This document shows positions 11,621 to 25,912 of a DNA stretch of 64,000 nt, one piece after another. The first letter of the stretch is position 1, and each line of letters opens with the position of its first letter. A program made the translations under genes and the position numbers. The notes beneath the pieces were generated by a model. It worked only from the letters and a program-made list of their open reading frames with translations, did not search any database and was not told where the DNA came from. Source of the stretch: Shewanella seohaensis (GTDB lineage Bacteria > Pseudomonadota > Gammaproteobacteria > Enterobacterales > Shewanellaceae); contig NZ_CP104900.1 in assembly GCF_025449215.1 (NCBI RefSeq), positions 3,906,001 through 3,970,000 of the forward strand, written 5' to 3'.

Positions 11621-14206
11621 ATGAATCCTATAGATACCGATGATTTAGAAAAACATACCCCTATGATGCGTCAATATTTGACCATGAAAGCAGCGCATCA
11701 CGACATGCTGCTGTTTTATCGTATGGGTGACTTCTATGAACTCTTCTATGATGACGCAAAACGCGCCTCTGAATTATTGGGCATTTCTCTTACGGCCCGC
11801 GGCAAAAGTGGTGGAGATCCTATCCCTATGGCGGGTATTCCTTACCATGCAGTTGAAGGGTATCTGGCCAAATTGGTTCAAATTGGCCAATCGGTCGCGA
11901 TCTGTGAGCAGATTGGCGACCCTGCTACCTCAAAAGGCCCGGTTGAGCGAAAAGTGGTGCGCATCGTCACCCCAGGTACTTTGACCGACGAAGCGTTATT
12001 GCAGGAGAGACAAGACAATCTGTTAGCCGCGGTTTATCAAGGTAAAGTCGGTTTTGGCTACGCGACCCTGGATGTGTCTTCCGGCCGTTTCGTGATTGCT
12101 GAATTAGAGACAAAAGAGTCCCTCGAAGCCGAACTGCAACGTACCAATCCAGTCGAAATTCTCTATAGCGAAGATTTTGGCGCGATGGAGCTATTGCATC
12201 ATTTTAAAGGCAAGCGTCGCCGCCCCGAGTGGGAGTTTGATTACGATACCAGCATTAAACTGCTGCTGGCACAATTCGGCACTAAGGATTTGCACGGCTT
12301 TGGGATTACCGATGCAAGGCTTTCACTACAAGCGGCTGGCTGCTTGATGCAATATGTGAAAGACACCCAGCGCACCACCCTGCCGCATATCAATGCCATT
12401 ACCCGTTTCAATCAAACCGATACGATTGTCTTGGATGCGGCAACGCGCCGTAACCTCGAACTGACACAAAATTTGAGTGGTGGTCGAGATAACACCCTAG
12501 CAGCCGTGCTCGACAATACCGCCACAGCCATGGGCAGCCGGATGTTGCAACGCTGGATCCATCAGCCGCTAAGAGACCATGCCCAGATTTTTGCTCGCCA
12601 AACGGCCGTAAATGAATTACTCGAGACCACGGCCCATGAGTCATTGCATGAGCAGCTTAAAGCCCTAGGCGATATCGAACGTATCATGGCAAGGCTGGCG
12701 CTGCGTACCGCTCGTCCAAGGGATTTTGCCCGCCTACGCCAAGCATTAAACCTCTTGCCTCAGTTGCAGCAATCACTCGCGCAGTTAAGTGCGCCCCATA
12801 CGGTGAAACTAGGCCAACTCTTAGGTGAGTTTCCCGAAGAGCAACAACTGCTTGAGCGCGCCATTGTCGATAACCCGCCCATGCTTATCCGTGATGGCGG
12901 CGTGATCCGTGAAGGCTACAATGCCGAGTTAGATGAATGGCGAGGCTTAAGTGAAGGAGCCACTGATTATCTAGTTCAGCTCGAAGCGCGGGAAAAAGAG
13001 CGCACTGGTATTGCCACGCTGAAGGTTGGCTACAACCGAGTGCATGGCTACTACATCGAAGTTAGTCGCCTGCAATCGCAGCAAGTGCCGTTAAATTATC
13101 AGCGCCGTCAAACCCTTAAGAATATGGAGCGTTACATCACGCCCGAACTTAAGGAATACGAAGAAAAAGTGCTGTCGAGCCAAGGTAAGGCGCTCGCCCT
13201 TGAAAAACAACTTTGGGACGAATTGTTTGATTTAATCCTCCCCAAGTTGCTTGAACTACAAGCCTTCGCCAGAGCGGCAGCCGAACTCGATGTGTTGAGT
13301 AACTTTGCCGAACGTGCCGAAACCTTAGGGTATACCTGCCCAGAACTGAGCAGCGAAATCGGCGTAAAAATCGAAGCGGGTCGCCATCCAGTGGTTGAAC
13401 GTGTGAGTCAAACGCCTTTTATCGCCAACCCTGTTACCCTGCACAATCAACGCCGGATGTTGATTGTTACAGGTCCAAACATGGGCGGTAAATCGACCTA
13501 CATGCGCCAAGTGGCGCTTATCACCCTAATGGCACACATTGGCTGCTTTGTACCAGCTGATCGCGCCATCATTGGCCCTATCGATCGGATTTTTACTCGG
13601 ATTGGCGCCTCAGATGATCTCGCCTCTGGTCGCTCAACCTTTATGGTGGAGATGACTGAAACGGCAAATATCCTTCATAATGCGACCGCGCAAAGTTTAG
13701 TCTTGATGGATGAAATTGGCCGCGGCACATCAACCTACGATGGCCTGTCATTAGCCTGGTCAGCGGCTGAATATTTAGCACAGCAAGTCGGCGCAATGAC
13801 GCTGTTTGCGACCCATTATTTCGAGTTAACACAATTACCGGAACTCATGGCTGGCGTCTATAACGTGCACCTCGATGCGATTGAACACGAAGACACTATC
13901 GCCTTTATGCATGCAGTGCAAGAAGGTGCGGCCAGTAAGAGTTATGGTTTGCAGGTTGCGGCCCTTGCTGGGGTGCCAGCACGAGTGATTAAGGCGGCAA
14001 AACACAAGTTACATCAGCTTGAGAGCCGCGATCATCAAGTAGAAGGTGCTAATGTTAACGGCACTAGGGCACCAATCCAAACCCTGCTCGCTCTGCCAGA
14101 GCCGGTGGAGAATCCCGCTGTTAGTAAATTAAAAGCCATCAATCCCGATAACCTGACCCCAAAACAGGCGCTGGATTTACTCTACGAGCTAAAACGCTTG
14201 AGTTAA
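11621..14206 (+). CDS. mutS: DNA mismatch repair protein MutS
   Basis: Recognises mismatches and small loops and recruits MutL. The 861-residue product has the mismatch-reading Phe38-Tyr-Glu40 (within GDFYELF), the connector, core and clamp domains, and the ABC-type ATPase with Walker [10 protein letters not shown] at 618-626, Walker [13 protein letters not shown], and a C-terminal helix-turn-helix. The C-terminal tetramerisation tail is present (ending [14 protein letters not shown]). It is divergent from recA across a 381-base gap and ends at a bidirectional terminator shared with rpoS. The gene is complete. Confidence 0.98.
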   Translation: MNPIDTDDLEKHTPMMRQYLTMKAAHHDMLLFYRMGDFYELFYDDAKRASELLGISLTARGKSGGDPIPMAGIPYHAVEGYLAKLVQIGQSVAICEQIGDPATSKGPVERKVVRIVTPGTLTDEALLQERQDNLLAAVYQGKVGFGYATLDVSSGRFVIAELETKESLEAELQRTNPVEILYSEDFGAMELLHHFKGKRRRPEWEFDYDTSIKLLLAQFGTKDLHGFGITDARLSLQAAGCLMQYVKDTQRTTLPHINAITRFNQTDTIVLDAATRRNLELTQNLSGGRDNTLAAVLDNTATAMGSRMLQRWIHQPLRDHAQIFARQTAVNELLETTAHESLHEQLKALGDIERIMARLALRTARPRDFARLRQALNLLPQLQQSLAQLSAPHTVKLGQLLGEFPEEQQLLERAIVDNPPMLIRDGGVIREGYNAELDEWRGLSEGATDYLVQLEAREKERTGIATLKVGYNRVHGYYIEVSRLQSQQVPLNYQRRQTLKNMERYITPELKEYEEKVLSSQGKALALEKQLWDELFDLILPKLLELQAFARAAAELDVLSNFAERAETLGYTCPELSSEIGVKIEAGRHPVVERVSQTPFIANPVTLHNQRRMLIVTGPNMGGKSTYMRQVALITLMAHIGCFVPADRAIIGPIDRIFTRIGASDDLASGRSTFMVEMTETANILHNATAQSLVLMDEIGRGTSTYDGLSLAWSAAEYLAQQVGAMTLFATHYFELTQLPELMAGVYNVHLDAIEHEDTIAFMHAVQEGAASKSYGLQVAALAGVPARVIKAAKHKLHQLESRDHQVEGANVNGTRAPIQTLLALPEPVENPAVSKLKAINPDNLTPKQALDLLYELKRLS

Positions 14207-14248
14207 CACATAGAGTGAAAACTCGCGATAACATAAACGCGAAAGCAT

Positions 14249-14281
14249 AAAAAAACGCCCTGAATATTGGGCGTTTTTTAT
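14249..14281. terminator. Bidirectional terminator between mutS and rpoS
   Basis: AAAAAACGCCC-TGAATATT-GGGCGTTTTTT is a GC stem flanked by A and T tracts, giving a U-run terminator in both directions between the converging mutS and rpoS. Confidence 0.9.
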
Positions 14282-14322
14282 GACTTTTTGAACGGGTTTA
14301 GGGCTAAATATCCAAGCCAAAG

Positions 14323-14372
14323 TTTCTAAACCTTAATCTCTAAAACTTAATCTCTAAACCTTAGTTTCTAAA
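14323..14372. repeat. 14-bp imperfect tandem repeat at the rpoS 3' end
   Basis: About 3.6 copies of a 14-base unit lie in tandem: TTTCTAAACCTTAA, TCTCTAAAACTTAA, TCTCTAAACCTTAG, then TTTCTAAA. The last copies include the rpoS stop codon and the final sense codons. Confidence 0.8.
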
Positions 14373-15341
14373 TAGTGCCTCTACAGAGAGACCTTGAGCG
14401 CCCAGCAAATCACGTAGGCGTTTAAGGGCTTCCACTTGAATTTGGCGAACACGTTCACGGGTGAGGCCAATTTCTGCACCTACGTCTTCAAGGGTTGAGG
14501 GTTCATAACCCAATAAGCCAAAGCGGCGCGCTAAGACTTCTCTTTGCTTGGTATTGAGTTCGTTGAGCCATTTCACCACTGAGTTTGAAATGTCTTCATC
14601 TTGTACTTTGTAGTCAGGGCCTACGTTGTCGTCATCGGCAAGCACATCGAGTAACGCCTTATCGTTATCACCACCTAAGGGAATATCGACAGAGGTGATC
14701 TTCTCGTTGAGCTTCAGCATCCGGCTGACGTCAACACTGGATACTTGCAGTTTCTCGGCAATTTCTTCTGCCGTAGGTTCGTGGTCAAGTTTTTGCGCTA
14801 ATTCCCGAGCCGTACGTAAATAGACGTTGAGCTCTTTTACCACATGGATTGGCAAGCGAATCGTGCGGGTTTGATTCATGATGGCACGTTCAATCGTTTG
14901 TCTGATCCACCAAGTCGCATAGGTTGAGAAACGGAAGCCTCTTTCTGGGTCGAATTTTTCCACCGCACGGATCAAGCCAAGATTACCCTCTTCGATTAAA
15001 TCCAGCAGCGCTAGGCCACGATTATTGTAACGACGGGCAATTTTAACCACGAGTCGCAGGTTACTCTCAATCATGCGATTACGGGATTTTTCGCAGCCTT
15101 TTAAGGCCTTACGGGAAAAGTAAACTTCTTCTTCTGCGCTAAGCAGTGGGGAAAACCCTATTTCACCTAAATAGAGCTGGGTGGCATCAAGATTTTTTTG
15201 CAGGTCATCTTGAACCTGTTGTTCAAGTCCTAGTTCTTGAACTAAATCAGCGGCAATATCCTCTTTATCGAGATCAAACTCTGCGGTATCTACGGAAAAA
15301 TCTACTAGTTCTTCTGCGGCAGTGCTATTTATGCGGCTCAT
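14361..15341 (-). CDS. rpoS: RNA polymerase sigma factor RpoS
   Basis: The stationary-phase/general-stress sigma factor. With the ATG at 15341 it has 326 residues (E. coli 330). That ATG is preceded by GGGAG eight bases upstream and is preferred over an in-frame TTG five codons earlier. Region 1.2 ([11 protein letters not shown]), region 2 ([20 protein letters not shown] and [19 protein letters not shown], the -10 recognition helix), region 3 and the region 4 helix-turn-helix ([23 protein letters not shown]) are all present. It lies directly downstream of nlpD, the standard arrangement; in E. coli the main rpoS promoter is inside nlpD. Its 3' end runs into a short tandem repeat. Confidence 0.98.
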   Translation of the reverse strand: MSRINSTAAEELVDFSVDTAEFDLDKEDIAADLVQELGLEQQVQDDLQKNLDATQLYLGEIGFSPLLSAEEEVYFSRKALKGCEKSRNRMIESNLRLVVKIARRYNNRGLALLDLIEEGNLGLIRAVEKFDPERGFRFSTYATWWIRQTIERAIMNQTRTIRLPIHVVKELNVYLRTARELAQKLDHEPTAEEIAEKLQVSSVDVSRMLKLNEKITSVDIPLGGDNDKALLDVLADDDNVGPDYKVQDEDISNSVVKWLNELNTKQREVLARRFGLLGYEPSTLEDVGAEIGLTRERVRQIQVEALKRLRDLLGAQGLSVEALFRN

Positions 15342-15421
15342 GATCAAATCTCCCAAACCTAATGTAAACTGCTTGAATTACTGCAATTTTTTATCCTCCA
15401 TGCCAACAAGGCCCTAAACAA

Positions 15422-16318
15422 TCATTGCTTAGGTAAATAGTTAAGTGGGTTAACAGACTGACCGTGGTAACGGATCTCGAAGCGAAGCATTACCTGATTG
15501 GTACCTGTACTGCCCATTTTTGCAACTGTCTGTCCAGCAAGGACATGTTGCTTTTCTTCGACTAAGATCTGATCTGCATGAGCATAGGCACTAAGGTAAT
15601 CGTCACTATGTTTAATAATCACTAAATTACCGTAACCCCTAAGAGCACTACCTGCGTATACCACCCGCCCATCTGCAGCGGCTTTGATGATATCTCCGCG
15701 TTTTCCTGCGATCTTAATTCCTTTATTTCCCTGCTCATTGGCAGAGTATGTCCCAATCAATTTACCTCTTACTGGCCATTGCCACTGACTGACACTGTCT
15801 GGCAGTGTTGATGTCGGGGCGACGACCGAAGGGTTAACATTTTGTTGAGAGCTTGTTGCAGAATACGCAGGCTTCGCTTTCTGATCAAGTGTTTTTTTCT
15901 GCTGTTCACTTGACAAGTTTTTCGCGGAGGAATTGTTACTAGCTGATTGTTTATCAAGAGAATTAGCTTTATTTTGCCCTTTAGACGCTGAATTGCTTCC
16001 ACCTAAAGTTGTAGAGCCTTTGCCATTTTTCCCTGTGTCATTCGTTAAATATAAAATCTGTCCAGGGTAGATGGTGTACGATTTATCTAATTGATTAATT
16101 TTGGCAATTTCGGCGAAATCTTTACCCGCTGCCCAAGAAATCGAATAAAGAGTGTCACCTTTCTTAACTTTATATGAATTAGATTTAATGTGGCCTTTGT
16201 TATGTTTGGAATAACTGTGGGAGAGACTTTCGACAGGTGCGGGGCGACTCGCCTGAAAGCTACAGCCCGCAAGCAACAACACTAAACTGAGGTTTAAGAG
16301 TAAACCCGCATTCAACAA
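15422..16318 (-). CDS. nlpD: NlpD-type lipoprotein with LysM and degenerate LytM domains
   Basis: An envelope lipoprotein that activates periplasmic amidases during cell separation. A lipoprotein signal ends at LAGC (Cys19). A LysM peptidoglycan-binding domain spans about 48-91, followed by a Ser/Asn/Lys/Gln-rich linker and a C-terminal LytM/M23 fold (about 185-295). The catalytic zinc ligands are missing: GNKGIKIAG replaces the HxxxD segment and YAHAD replaces the HxH. This fits an activator rather than an endopeptidase. The start is TTG with GAGGAG six bases before it; no in-frame ATG is better placed. It sits between pcm and rpoS, with 80 bases to the latter. Confidence 0.93.
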   Translation of the reverse strand: MLNAGLLLNLSLVLLLAGCSFQASRPAPVESLSHSYSKHNKGHIKSNSYKVKKGDTLYSISWAAGKDFAEIAKINQLDKSYTIYPGQILYLTNDTGKNGKGSTTLGGSNSASKGQNKANSLDKQSASNNSSAKNLSSEQQKKTLDQKAKPAYSATSSQQNVNPSVVAPTSTLPDSVSQWQWPVRGKLIGTYSANEQGNKGIKIAGKRGDIIKAAADGRVVYAGSALRGYGNLVIIKHSDDYLSAYAHADQILVEEKQHVLAGQTVAKMGSTGTNQVMLRFEIRYHGQSVNPLNYLPKQ

Positions 16319-16417
16319 TAAAAACTCCTCTTTAGGGCTATCTTACTGTTTTACCATAATCATAAAACGCCAAGTGTTTAACGAAGTGACCTAAAGCTAA
16401 ATACTTCAGCGAATAAC

Positions 16418-17053
16418 TTAAGCGAGCTCGCCATTGACCAAGGGAACAAATTTGACGGTTTCTATTACTTCAGAACTAAAACGGTCCGAGCGGCGGGTAA
16501 AGCGCATCAGTTGCTGCGTTTCTTCCCCCACAGGGATGATCAGCACGCCGCCTTCGGCTAGCTGGGACAACAAGGCTTCGGGAACCTTAGCCGCTGCCGC
16601 CGTGACCATAATGCCATCGAAGGGGCTGCGATTCGGCCAGCCCTGCCAGCCATCGCCATATTTGAATGACACGTTATGCAGATCGAGTCGCTTTAATCTT
16701 TGTCTAGCTTGGATCTGTAAACCTTTGATACGCTCAATGGTGCACAGTTCTGGCACTAATTGCGCGAGGATCGCCGCTTGGTAGCCTGAGCCCGTTCCCA
16801 CCTCAAGTACCTTTTGCGGCTGATGTTGGAGCAGTAACTCTGTCATACGCGCCACGATATAAGGCTGAGAAATGGTTTGTCCTTGGCCTATGGGCAAGGC
16901 GGTGTTTTCGTAGGCTTTATGGGCCAGCGCATTATCAAGAAACAACTCGCGCGGGGTATGGGATATTGCCTTAAGAACGGCTGGATGGCGGATCCCCGCC
17001 TCCTGAAGCTTTTTTGCTAAATTCACCGCCGATGTTAAGGCAACTCGAGTCAT
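16418..17053 (-). CDS. pcm: Protein-L-isoaspartate O-methyltransferase
   Basis: Repairs aged proteins by methylating isoaspartyl residues using S-adenosylmethionine. The 211 residues match the bacterial Pcm family, with QTISQP at 59-64 and SAM motif [10 protein letters not shown] at 82-90, followed by post-motif [13 protein letters not shown]. The ATG overlaps the surE stop as ATGA, so the two are translationally coupled. The surE-pcm-nlpD-rpoS order is conserved in gammaproteobacteria and links protein repair to stationary phase. Confidence 0.97.
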   Translation of the reverse strand: MTRVALTSAVNLAKKLQEAGIRHPAVLKAISHTPRELFLDNALAHKAYENTALPIGQGQTISQPYIVARMTELLLQHQPQKVLEVGTGSGYQAAILAQLVPELCTIERIKGLQIQARQRLKRLDLHNVSFKYGDGWQGWPNRSPFDGIMVTAAAAKVPEALLSQLAEGGVLIIPVGEETQQLMRFTRRSDRFSSEVIETVKFVPLVNGELA

Positions 17054-17799
17054 ATTTTATCTACCCAATCTTGCAATACCGATAATTGTCTATACGCGGT
17101 CAAGTCCACGGTTAAGGGAGTGATCGACACATAACCATGGGCAATCGCATGGAAATCCGTTCCTTCACTCGCATCTTGCTCAACACCCGGTGGGCCAAGC
17201 CAAAAAATCTCTTTCCCCGCAGGATCCTGCGTTCGCACTATGCCTTCGGCCTTATGCCGTGCACCTAGGTGCGTCACCCGAATCCCTTTAATCTCATCCA
17301 GCGGCAAATCGGGCACATTGATATTGAGGATCTGATCGCTCGCAATCGGATGCGCTAACAACCCCTGCACGATCCGCCGCGCATACACAGCCGCAGAGTG
17401 ATAATGCTTTAATGCCTTACCATTAAGCGAAATCGCAACGGCGGGGAAACCTAAAAAACGCCCCTCCATCGCCGCCGCTACTGTGCCCGAATATAAAGTG
17501 TCATCCCCCATATTCGCGCCAGCATTGATGCCCGATACCACCATATCCGGCTCTCCATCACAAAGCTCACGTATGGCTAAGTGAACGCAATCCGTGGGTG
17601 TACCGTGAACCGAAATATAACCATTATCTAACCTATTAATTCTTAATGGGTTAGTCAAGGTTAAAGAGTTACTTGCGCCGGAACAATTACGATCGGGCGC
17701 GACCGTCATCACAGTGGCGATTTCGGCGAGCGCCTCGGTTAAAGCTCTGATCCCCGGCGCATTCACACCATCATCATTACTGACAAGGATGCGGATCAT
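17050..17799 (-). CDS. surE: 5'/3'-nucleotidase SurE
   Basis: A metal-dependent survival protein that dephosphorylates nucleoside monophosphates and short polyphosphates. The 249-residue product starts [11 protein letters not shown]; Asp9-Asp10 are the metal ligands, and the conserved [21 protein letters not shown] segment follows. The start codon overlaps the truD stop as ATGA, and its own stop overlaps the pcm start the same way, so truD-surE-pcm form a tightly coupled run. Confidence 0.97.
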   Translation of the reverse strand: MIRILVSNDDGVNAPGIRALTEALAEIATVMTVAPDRNCSGASNSLTLTNPLRINRLDNGYISVHGTPTDCVHLAIRELCDGEPDMVVSGINAGANMGDDTLYSGTVAAAMEGRFLGFPAVAISLNGKALKHYHSAAVYARRIVQGLLAHPIASDQILNINVPDLPLDEIKGIRVTHLGARHKAEGIVRTQDPAGKEIFWLGPPGVEQDASEGTDFHAIAHGYVSITPLTVDLTAYRQLSVLQDWVDKI

Positions 17800-18922
17800 G
17801 AAGCGGACTCATCATGCTCTGGCGCGCTGGTTTCTGGTGTATCGAGCTCTGCCGTCTGACTCTCTGTTGCAGTATTAGCCTCGGGCGAGACTGTCGCTTG
17901 CCATTGCAGCTCTTTCACATCTTGATAATCAACCAACTCTCTTAACAGCGATGTCGCAAAGCTGCCCGCAGGTAAGATAAATTCGAGCACTAATCCATCC
18001 GTAGTTTGCTCGTATTTAAGACCTTGAGGTTCGAGCAGCAATGGACGACGCTCCTGCTCAAGCCCCGCGTGCTCAAGGCCGTAGCAATCTTCGCTCAGCT
18101 CTGCCATGGCGAGGGTTTCAACCTCGGCGGCTTCGCCCTGCGGCAGCATTTTTCCGCGCCCCCAAAGTGGGGCAGAAAGCTGAATATCTTTCTCAATCAA
18201 GCGTTTTAATACCACTAAATCCCATTCTGGCGTAACGAAAAAGCTCTTACTGCCCGCCAGCATCACGCAATCCCCGCTAAGGGTTTAGTGCCATGATTCG
18301 CTAAACGATAGGAGACAACGGTATTGAACAGATTGGAGCGCACCGCAGACAGATACATGCTGCGCTTATTACGGTCTTTCACCTTTTTGCCCGCCAGCAT
18401 TTGCCGTCCCATCACTAGGTTTTTACCATCGTGACCGAAACGCTGCTCACCAAAATAATTAGGCACACCAACCTGGCTGACTTTTTCAACGCGGCTGATA
18501 ATGTCTTCTACGTTTGTGACATTGCGCAAGGTAAGAATAAAACGGTTGCCCAAGAGCGCGCCAATACGTAGTTTTTTGCTGTGGCGACTGCTGGATAAAA
18601 TGGTTAAGCGCTCGCTGTTTAGTTCGCTCCACGCAGGGGTTTCTTTACCTGGGATACGAATACCAAACCACTGTTCTGTGATGGCATTTTTATCTTTTTG
18701 TCCAGCATAGGTCACTTCTTTGGGATGAACCTTAGCGAACTTCGCGAGCATTTCAGCCACTTGCACCGTATTCAGCCCATCCTTACGAATATGGACTAAA
18801 TGATGCTCGCCCTCGCCCGACGGGCTAAAAGGCAAAATCTCTTTCACGATAAAGTCGCTGTTAACGGTTCTTAAATCTGCGGTGCCCGTCGGTTTGCCGT
18901 ACAGGTAATGTAGTTCGCTCAT
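17796..18922 (-). pseudogene. truD: tRNA pseudouridine synthase TruD, frameshifted (suspected assembly error)
   Basis: TruD makes pseudouridine-13 in tRNA-Glu. The first frame (219 residues) carries the catalytic GQKDKNAITEQWF segment with Asp77; the second frame (156 residues) carries the rest. They meet at a run of four C (plus 18272-18275). One extra base would restore the coding sequence as LAGDCVMLAGSKSFFV and give a 375-residue protein, longer than E. coli TruD (349) because of an acidic Glu/Ser/Thr-rich tail. ispF is 29 bases upstream and surE overlaps the end. The intact coupling and conserved second half argue against real decay. Confidence 0.9.
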
Positions 18923-18951
18923 GGGTCTTTCTTATCTCTTAAAGTTTCAGG

Positions 18952-19431
18952 CTATTGGCGACTGAGTAATACGACGGCTTCGACCGCAATGCCTTCTTTA
19001 CGGCCGGTAAACCCGAGTTTTTCGGTAGTGGTTGCCTTAACGTTGATATCGGCAACGTCAGCATTAAGATCGGCCGCCAACACTTGGCGCATATCCTCGA
19101 TATGCGGCGCCATCTTAGGCGCTTGGGCAATGATAGTGACATCCAGATTACCCAGCTCAAATCCCTTCGCCCGCGCTAACGCATAGCAATGGCGCAGCAA
19201 GACGCGACTATCGGCGCCCTTATAGGCGGCATCGGTATCGGGGAAATGTTTACCAATATCCCCAAGGGCCATCGCCCCTAAAATGGCATCGGAGATGGCA
19301 TGCAGCACCACATCGCCATCGGAATGAGCCACCAGTCCGGTTTCGTAGGGGACTTCGACCCCACATAAAATTAACGGGCGCGCTTCACCAAATTTATGGA
19401 CATCAAAACCATGGCCGATTCGGATTTTCAT
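18952..19431 (-). CDS. ispF: 2-C-methyl-D-erythritol 2,4-cyclodiphosphate synthase
   Basis: Cyclises CDP-methylerythritol phosphate with release of CMP in the MEP isoprenoid pathway. The 159 residues have the zinc ligands Asp10 and His12 (GHGFDVH) and the [10 protein letters not shown] segment, plus the C-terminal [15 protein letters not shown] motif that binds the nucleotide. It follows ispD, the preceding-but-one pathway step, after a 51-base gap, the usual ispD-ispF pairing. Confidence 0.97.
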   Translation of the reverse strand: MKIRIGHGFDVHKFGEARPLILCGVEVPYETGLVAHSDGDVVLHAISDAILGAMALGDIGKHFPDTDAAYKGADSRVLLRHCYALARAKGFELGNLDVTIIAQAPKMAPHIEDMRQVLAADLNADVADINVKATTTEKLGFTGRKEGIAVEAVVLLSRQ

Positions 19432-19482
19432 TACTTAATTCCTAACGTATTTAATAAATTGCGCAATTCACTCAACTTGCAT

Positions 19483-20232
19483 TCAAGCATTCGCGCGCAG
19501 TAAAAAGAGCTCTGCCAACTCCAAATCATCGGGATGGGTGACTTTAATGTTATCCGCCCGCCCGGCGACCAAACCAGGGGAAATGCCCGCCCACTCCATC
19601 GCCGAGGCCTCATCGGTTACAACAGCACCCGCGGCAAGCGCGGCTTTTAAATGTAATCGCAACAAGGAGGTTGGAAATAACTGCGGCGTCAACGCATGCC
19701 AGAGATTATCGCGGCAAACGGTCGAGCTAATTTCACCTAAGCTATTGGCGCGCTTCATGGTATCCCGCACAGGCATGGCTAAAATCGCCCCTTGGGGGAA
19801 GTGCACCCGCGATGCCAGCAATTTATCTATGTCTTGCGCCGTCAGGCAGGGTCTGGCCGCATCGTGTACTAAAGCCCAACCATTATCAGGCGCCTTATCG
19901 AGTGCCGCCAATACCGAGTCGGCGCGCTCAGAGCCACCAATGACAGTCACCAGCTTGGGATGCTTAGCCTGCGGTAACGCAGCAAACTCGGTATCCTCTG
20001 GATGCAGTGCCACAATCACTTGGTTAATTTGCGGATGGGACAATAACTTATCTAAGGTATGGGCCAGAATACTTTGCCCCAGCAAGGTTAAATATTGCTT
20101 GGGTTTGCCTGCACCCATGCGACTGCCAATCCCCGCGGCGGGTACAATCGCGACCACATGGTGCGAGAAAGGATCAATTTGAACTGCAACTTGGGTTTCG
20201 ACCTGCGGCGCGGCTTCTAATACGGTATCCAT
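19483..20232 (-). CDS. ispD: 2-C-methyl-D-erythritol 4-phosphate cytidylyltransferase
   Basis: Transfers CMP from CTP to methylerythritol phosphate in the MEP pathway. I choose the ATG at 20232 (249 residues): GGAG lies five bases before it and the ftsB stop is just upstream. An in-frame GTG at 20274 would overlap ftsB and add 14 unconserved residues. The nucleotide-binding PAAGIGSRMGAGKPKQY is at 31-47, with VHDAARPCL and the C-terminal KVTHPDDLELAE also visible. A short extra stretch of about 25 residues precedes the catalytic core compared with E. coli (236). Confidence 0.95.
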   Translation of the reverse strand: MDTVLEAAPQVETQVAVQIDPFSHHVVAIVPAAGIGSRMGAGKPKQYLTLLGQSILAHTLDKLLSHPQINQVIVALHPEDTEFAALPQAKHPKLVTVIGGSERADSVLAALDKAPDNGWALVHDAARPCLTAQDIDKLLASRVHFPQGAILAMPVRDTMKRANSLGEISSTVCRDNLWHALTPQLFPTSLLRLHLKAALAAGAVVTDEASAMEWAGISPGLVAGRADNIKVTHPDDLELAELFLLRANA

Positions 20233-20242
20233 AAGCGCTCCG

Positions 20243-20542
20243 TTATTGCGAGGGACTCGATACTGAACGGTCACCGCCCACCACGCGATAGAAGGTCTCG
20301 CCTTCTTTCACCATGCCTAGCTCGTTACGCGCCCGCTCTTCAATCGCTTCGGTACCGCTCTTAAGATCGATAATTTCCTCTTTAAGCACTTGATTACGCT
20401 CATTGAGTTTTGCATTACCTTCTTGCTGAGCCGCGATCTGTTTTTGCAGAACAAAGTATTCGGGCAGGCTGTTATCGCCCGACCACAGCCGATATTGCAG
20501 CAAACCGAGAAGCACTATGAGTGCAATGACAAAGAATTTCAT
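20243..20542 (-). CDS. ftsB: Cell division protein FtsB
   Basis: A bitopic inner-membrane divisome protein that forms a complex with FtsL and FtsQ. From the ATG at 20542 it has 99 residues (E. coli 103): one N-terminal membrane segment (about 3-19), a coiled coil (about 25-70), and the conserved ERARNELGMVKEGETFYRVV end. The frame stays open 19 codons further upstream into the eno terminator, but homology begins at MKFFVIALIV. The sequence before the ATG lacks a Shine-Dalgarno match. It lies between eno and ispD, its usual neighbours. Confidence 0.93.
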   Translation of the reverse strand: MKFFVIALIVLLGLLQYRLWSGDNSLPEYFVLQKQIAAQQEGNAKLNERNQVLKEEIIDLKSGTEAIEERARNELGMVKEGETFYRVVGGDRSVSSPSQ

Positions 20543-20597
20543 GGAGGAATTAGCGTCAGTATCTTGAATTAAAAAAATATACTGCAGATAGTACAAC

Positions 20598-20628
20598 AAA
20601 AAAGGCCACCAAGTGGTGGCCTTTTTAC
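20598..20628 (-). terminator. Terminator after eno
   Basis: AAAAAAGGCCACC-AAGT-GGTGGCCTTTTT forms a 7-bp GC-rich stem extended by A/T pairs. On the minus strand it lies 15 bases after the eno stop and ends in a T run. ftsB starts 56 bases further on, so either readthrough occurs or ftsB has its own promoter. Confidence 0.88.
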
Positions 20629-20642
20629 ATCAGACGACTAAA

Positions 20643-21950
<1,308 letters not shown>

Positions 21951-22111
21951 TTAAGTTTAAAAGAGAAAAGAAAAAACCAATACCAATGGGAATTAACAGA
22001 TGTAGAGTACGACCAAAATCTTTAAATTCCGTTTACTATTTCCGTCTATACGCATGTCGTTTATACACATGGGTATGAGTTTTGACTCATGATTACGCGG
22101 CCTGAGTGTAA

Positions 22112-22145
22112 CAAAAGGCCGGGCCCACTGTCGCGGGTCCGGCCT
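22112..22145 (-). terminator. Probable terminator after pyrG
   Basis: On the minus strand a GC-rich hairpin, GGCCGG...CCGGCC with inner CCC/GGG pairing, starts 7 bases after the pyrG stop and is followed by TTTTGTT. Confidence 0.7.
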
Positions 22146-22151
22146 TAAAAT

Positions 22152-24846
<2,695 letters not shown>

Positions 24847-25224
24847 GCTGATATCCTTTCAAGAGAGTCGACACAGGTGCAGGATGCGTAAACAGGAATA
24901 CACTCAAGCTGAGTCGCAACTAAGGCTGTAATAAGGGCAATAAAGCGCTAATGATAAAGTAGCCAAGCTCAAAGTGCTATTTAGGGTTGAGATGGACGTA
25001 ACTGAATCTGCTCTCCCACGATAGGTACTTCTTATTATCTCCTCATCATAGATGTCAGTCTTTATCGGTAAAATCTCGTTATCAATACAAAAAGCTTTGT
25101 AGAATACTAAGCGAAAATGGTAATTTATTTCGCTATTTTAATGAGTTAATCGACTGTATTGCCTCTGCCCATACCGACTTATGGAACCAGTTTGGATGAT
25201 ACAGCGAAGTTTAAAGGAATAAAC
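24847..25224. other. Intergenic gap between mazG and the SUFU gene
   Basis: A 378-base divergent gap, AT-rich toward its right end. I see one small hairpin, AGCGAAA/TTTCGCT at 25110-25134, but no convincing promoter, tRNA or insertion-sequence remnant. It forms the left border of the two-gene insertion before relA. Confidence 0.5.
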
Positions 25225-25848
25225 ATGAGCTTTCTTGAAGCATCTTGGGAAGAAAGAGAAACAACATCGTATAAAGCCCTATTAGGTGACACTGGACCGG
25301 GGATTTTTCCGCTATCCCATGCTCTCTTTAAGCGCATGAATGCAAGCGATATCGCCCCTCGTTGGCTAACCCATGGTGTTTTTAAGTCTCCCCCTAATAG
25401 CAACAGAAACACATGGGCATATATCACCTCTGGGATGTCTAATCCTTGGGAAACCGACGAACCCGAGGAATACTCAGGTCTTGGTGTCGAATTTCTAATG
25501 GAAACAGAAAAAGACGAAACGTGGGCAGTTGAAGTTCTACAAATGCTTATGGCCTATAACTTATTACTCGCAGCTGGACAGATGGGAGATTTCCCCTTAC
25601 TAGGTGATGGCGACAGAGTGCCCCTCGCATTATCTGACGCTATTCGCACTATGATGTTTACCGAGCCCGTTTCCTTTCCTCACTGTTTTAACATCAAATC
25701 GGGCCGCGTCGATTTATTGCAAGTGGTCGGCATCACGCCTGCTGAATTACAAGTCGCAAAACAAACCTCATCGGATGAAATTCGCACTCAACTTATCAGC
25801 AAGTTAGGCACTCTAGTGACCAGCAAAGAACGAGAAAGTGTTGTGTAA
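25225..25848 (+). CDS. Suppressor-of-fused (SUFU) domain protein
   Basis: A cytoplasmic protein of 207 residues from the ATG at 25225, which has AAAGGA upstream. An in-frame start at 25159 lacks these features. Residues about 25-190 resemble the bacterial SUFU fold: WAYITSGMSNPW, YSGLGVEFLMETEKDETWAVEVLQMLMAYN, and the late DLLQVVGITPAELQVAK. Bacterial SUFU proteins are known as immunity proteins in polymorphic-toxin loci, but no toxin gene is seen here, so that role is inference. It is followed 64 bases later by an LRR gene in the same direction. Confidence 0.8.
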   Translation: MSFLEASWEERETTSYKALLGDTGPGIFPLSHALFKRMNASDIAPRWLTHGVFKSPPNSNRNTWAYITSGMSNPWETDEPEEYSGLGVEFLMETEKDETWAVEVLQMLMAYNLLLAAGQMGDFPLLGDGDRVPLALSDAIRTMMFTEPVSFPHCFNIKSGRVDLLQVVGITPAELQVAKQTSSDEIRTQLISKLGTLVTSKERESVV

Positions 25849-25912
25849 CCCATTAGATTCGCCTTAAACACGGCCTCGCTCACGCAGCTTACTGCTATCA
25901 AGATAAAAGACG

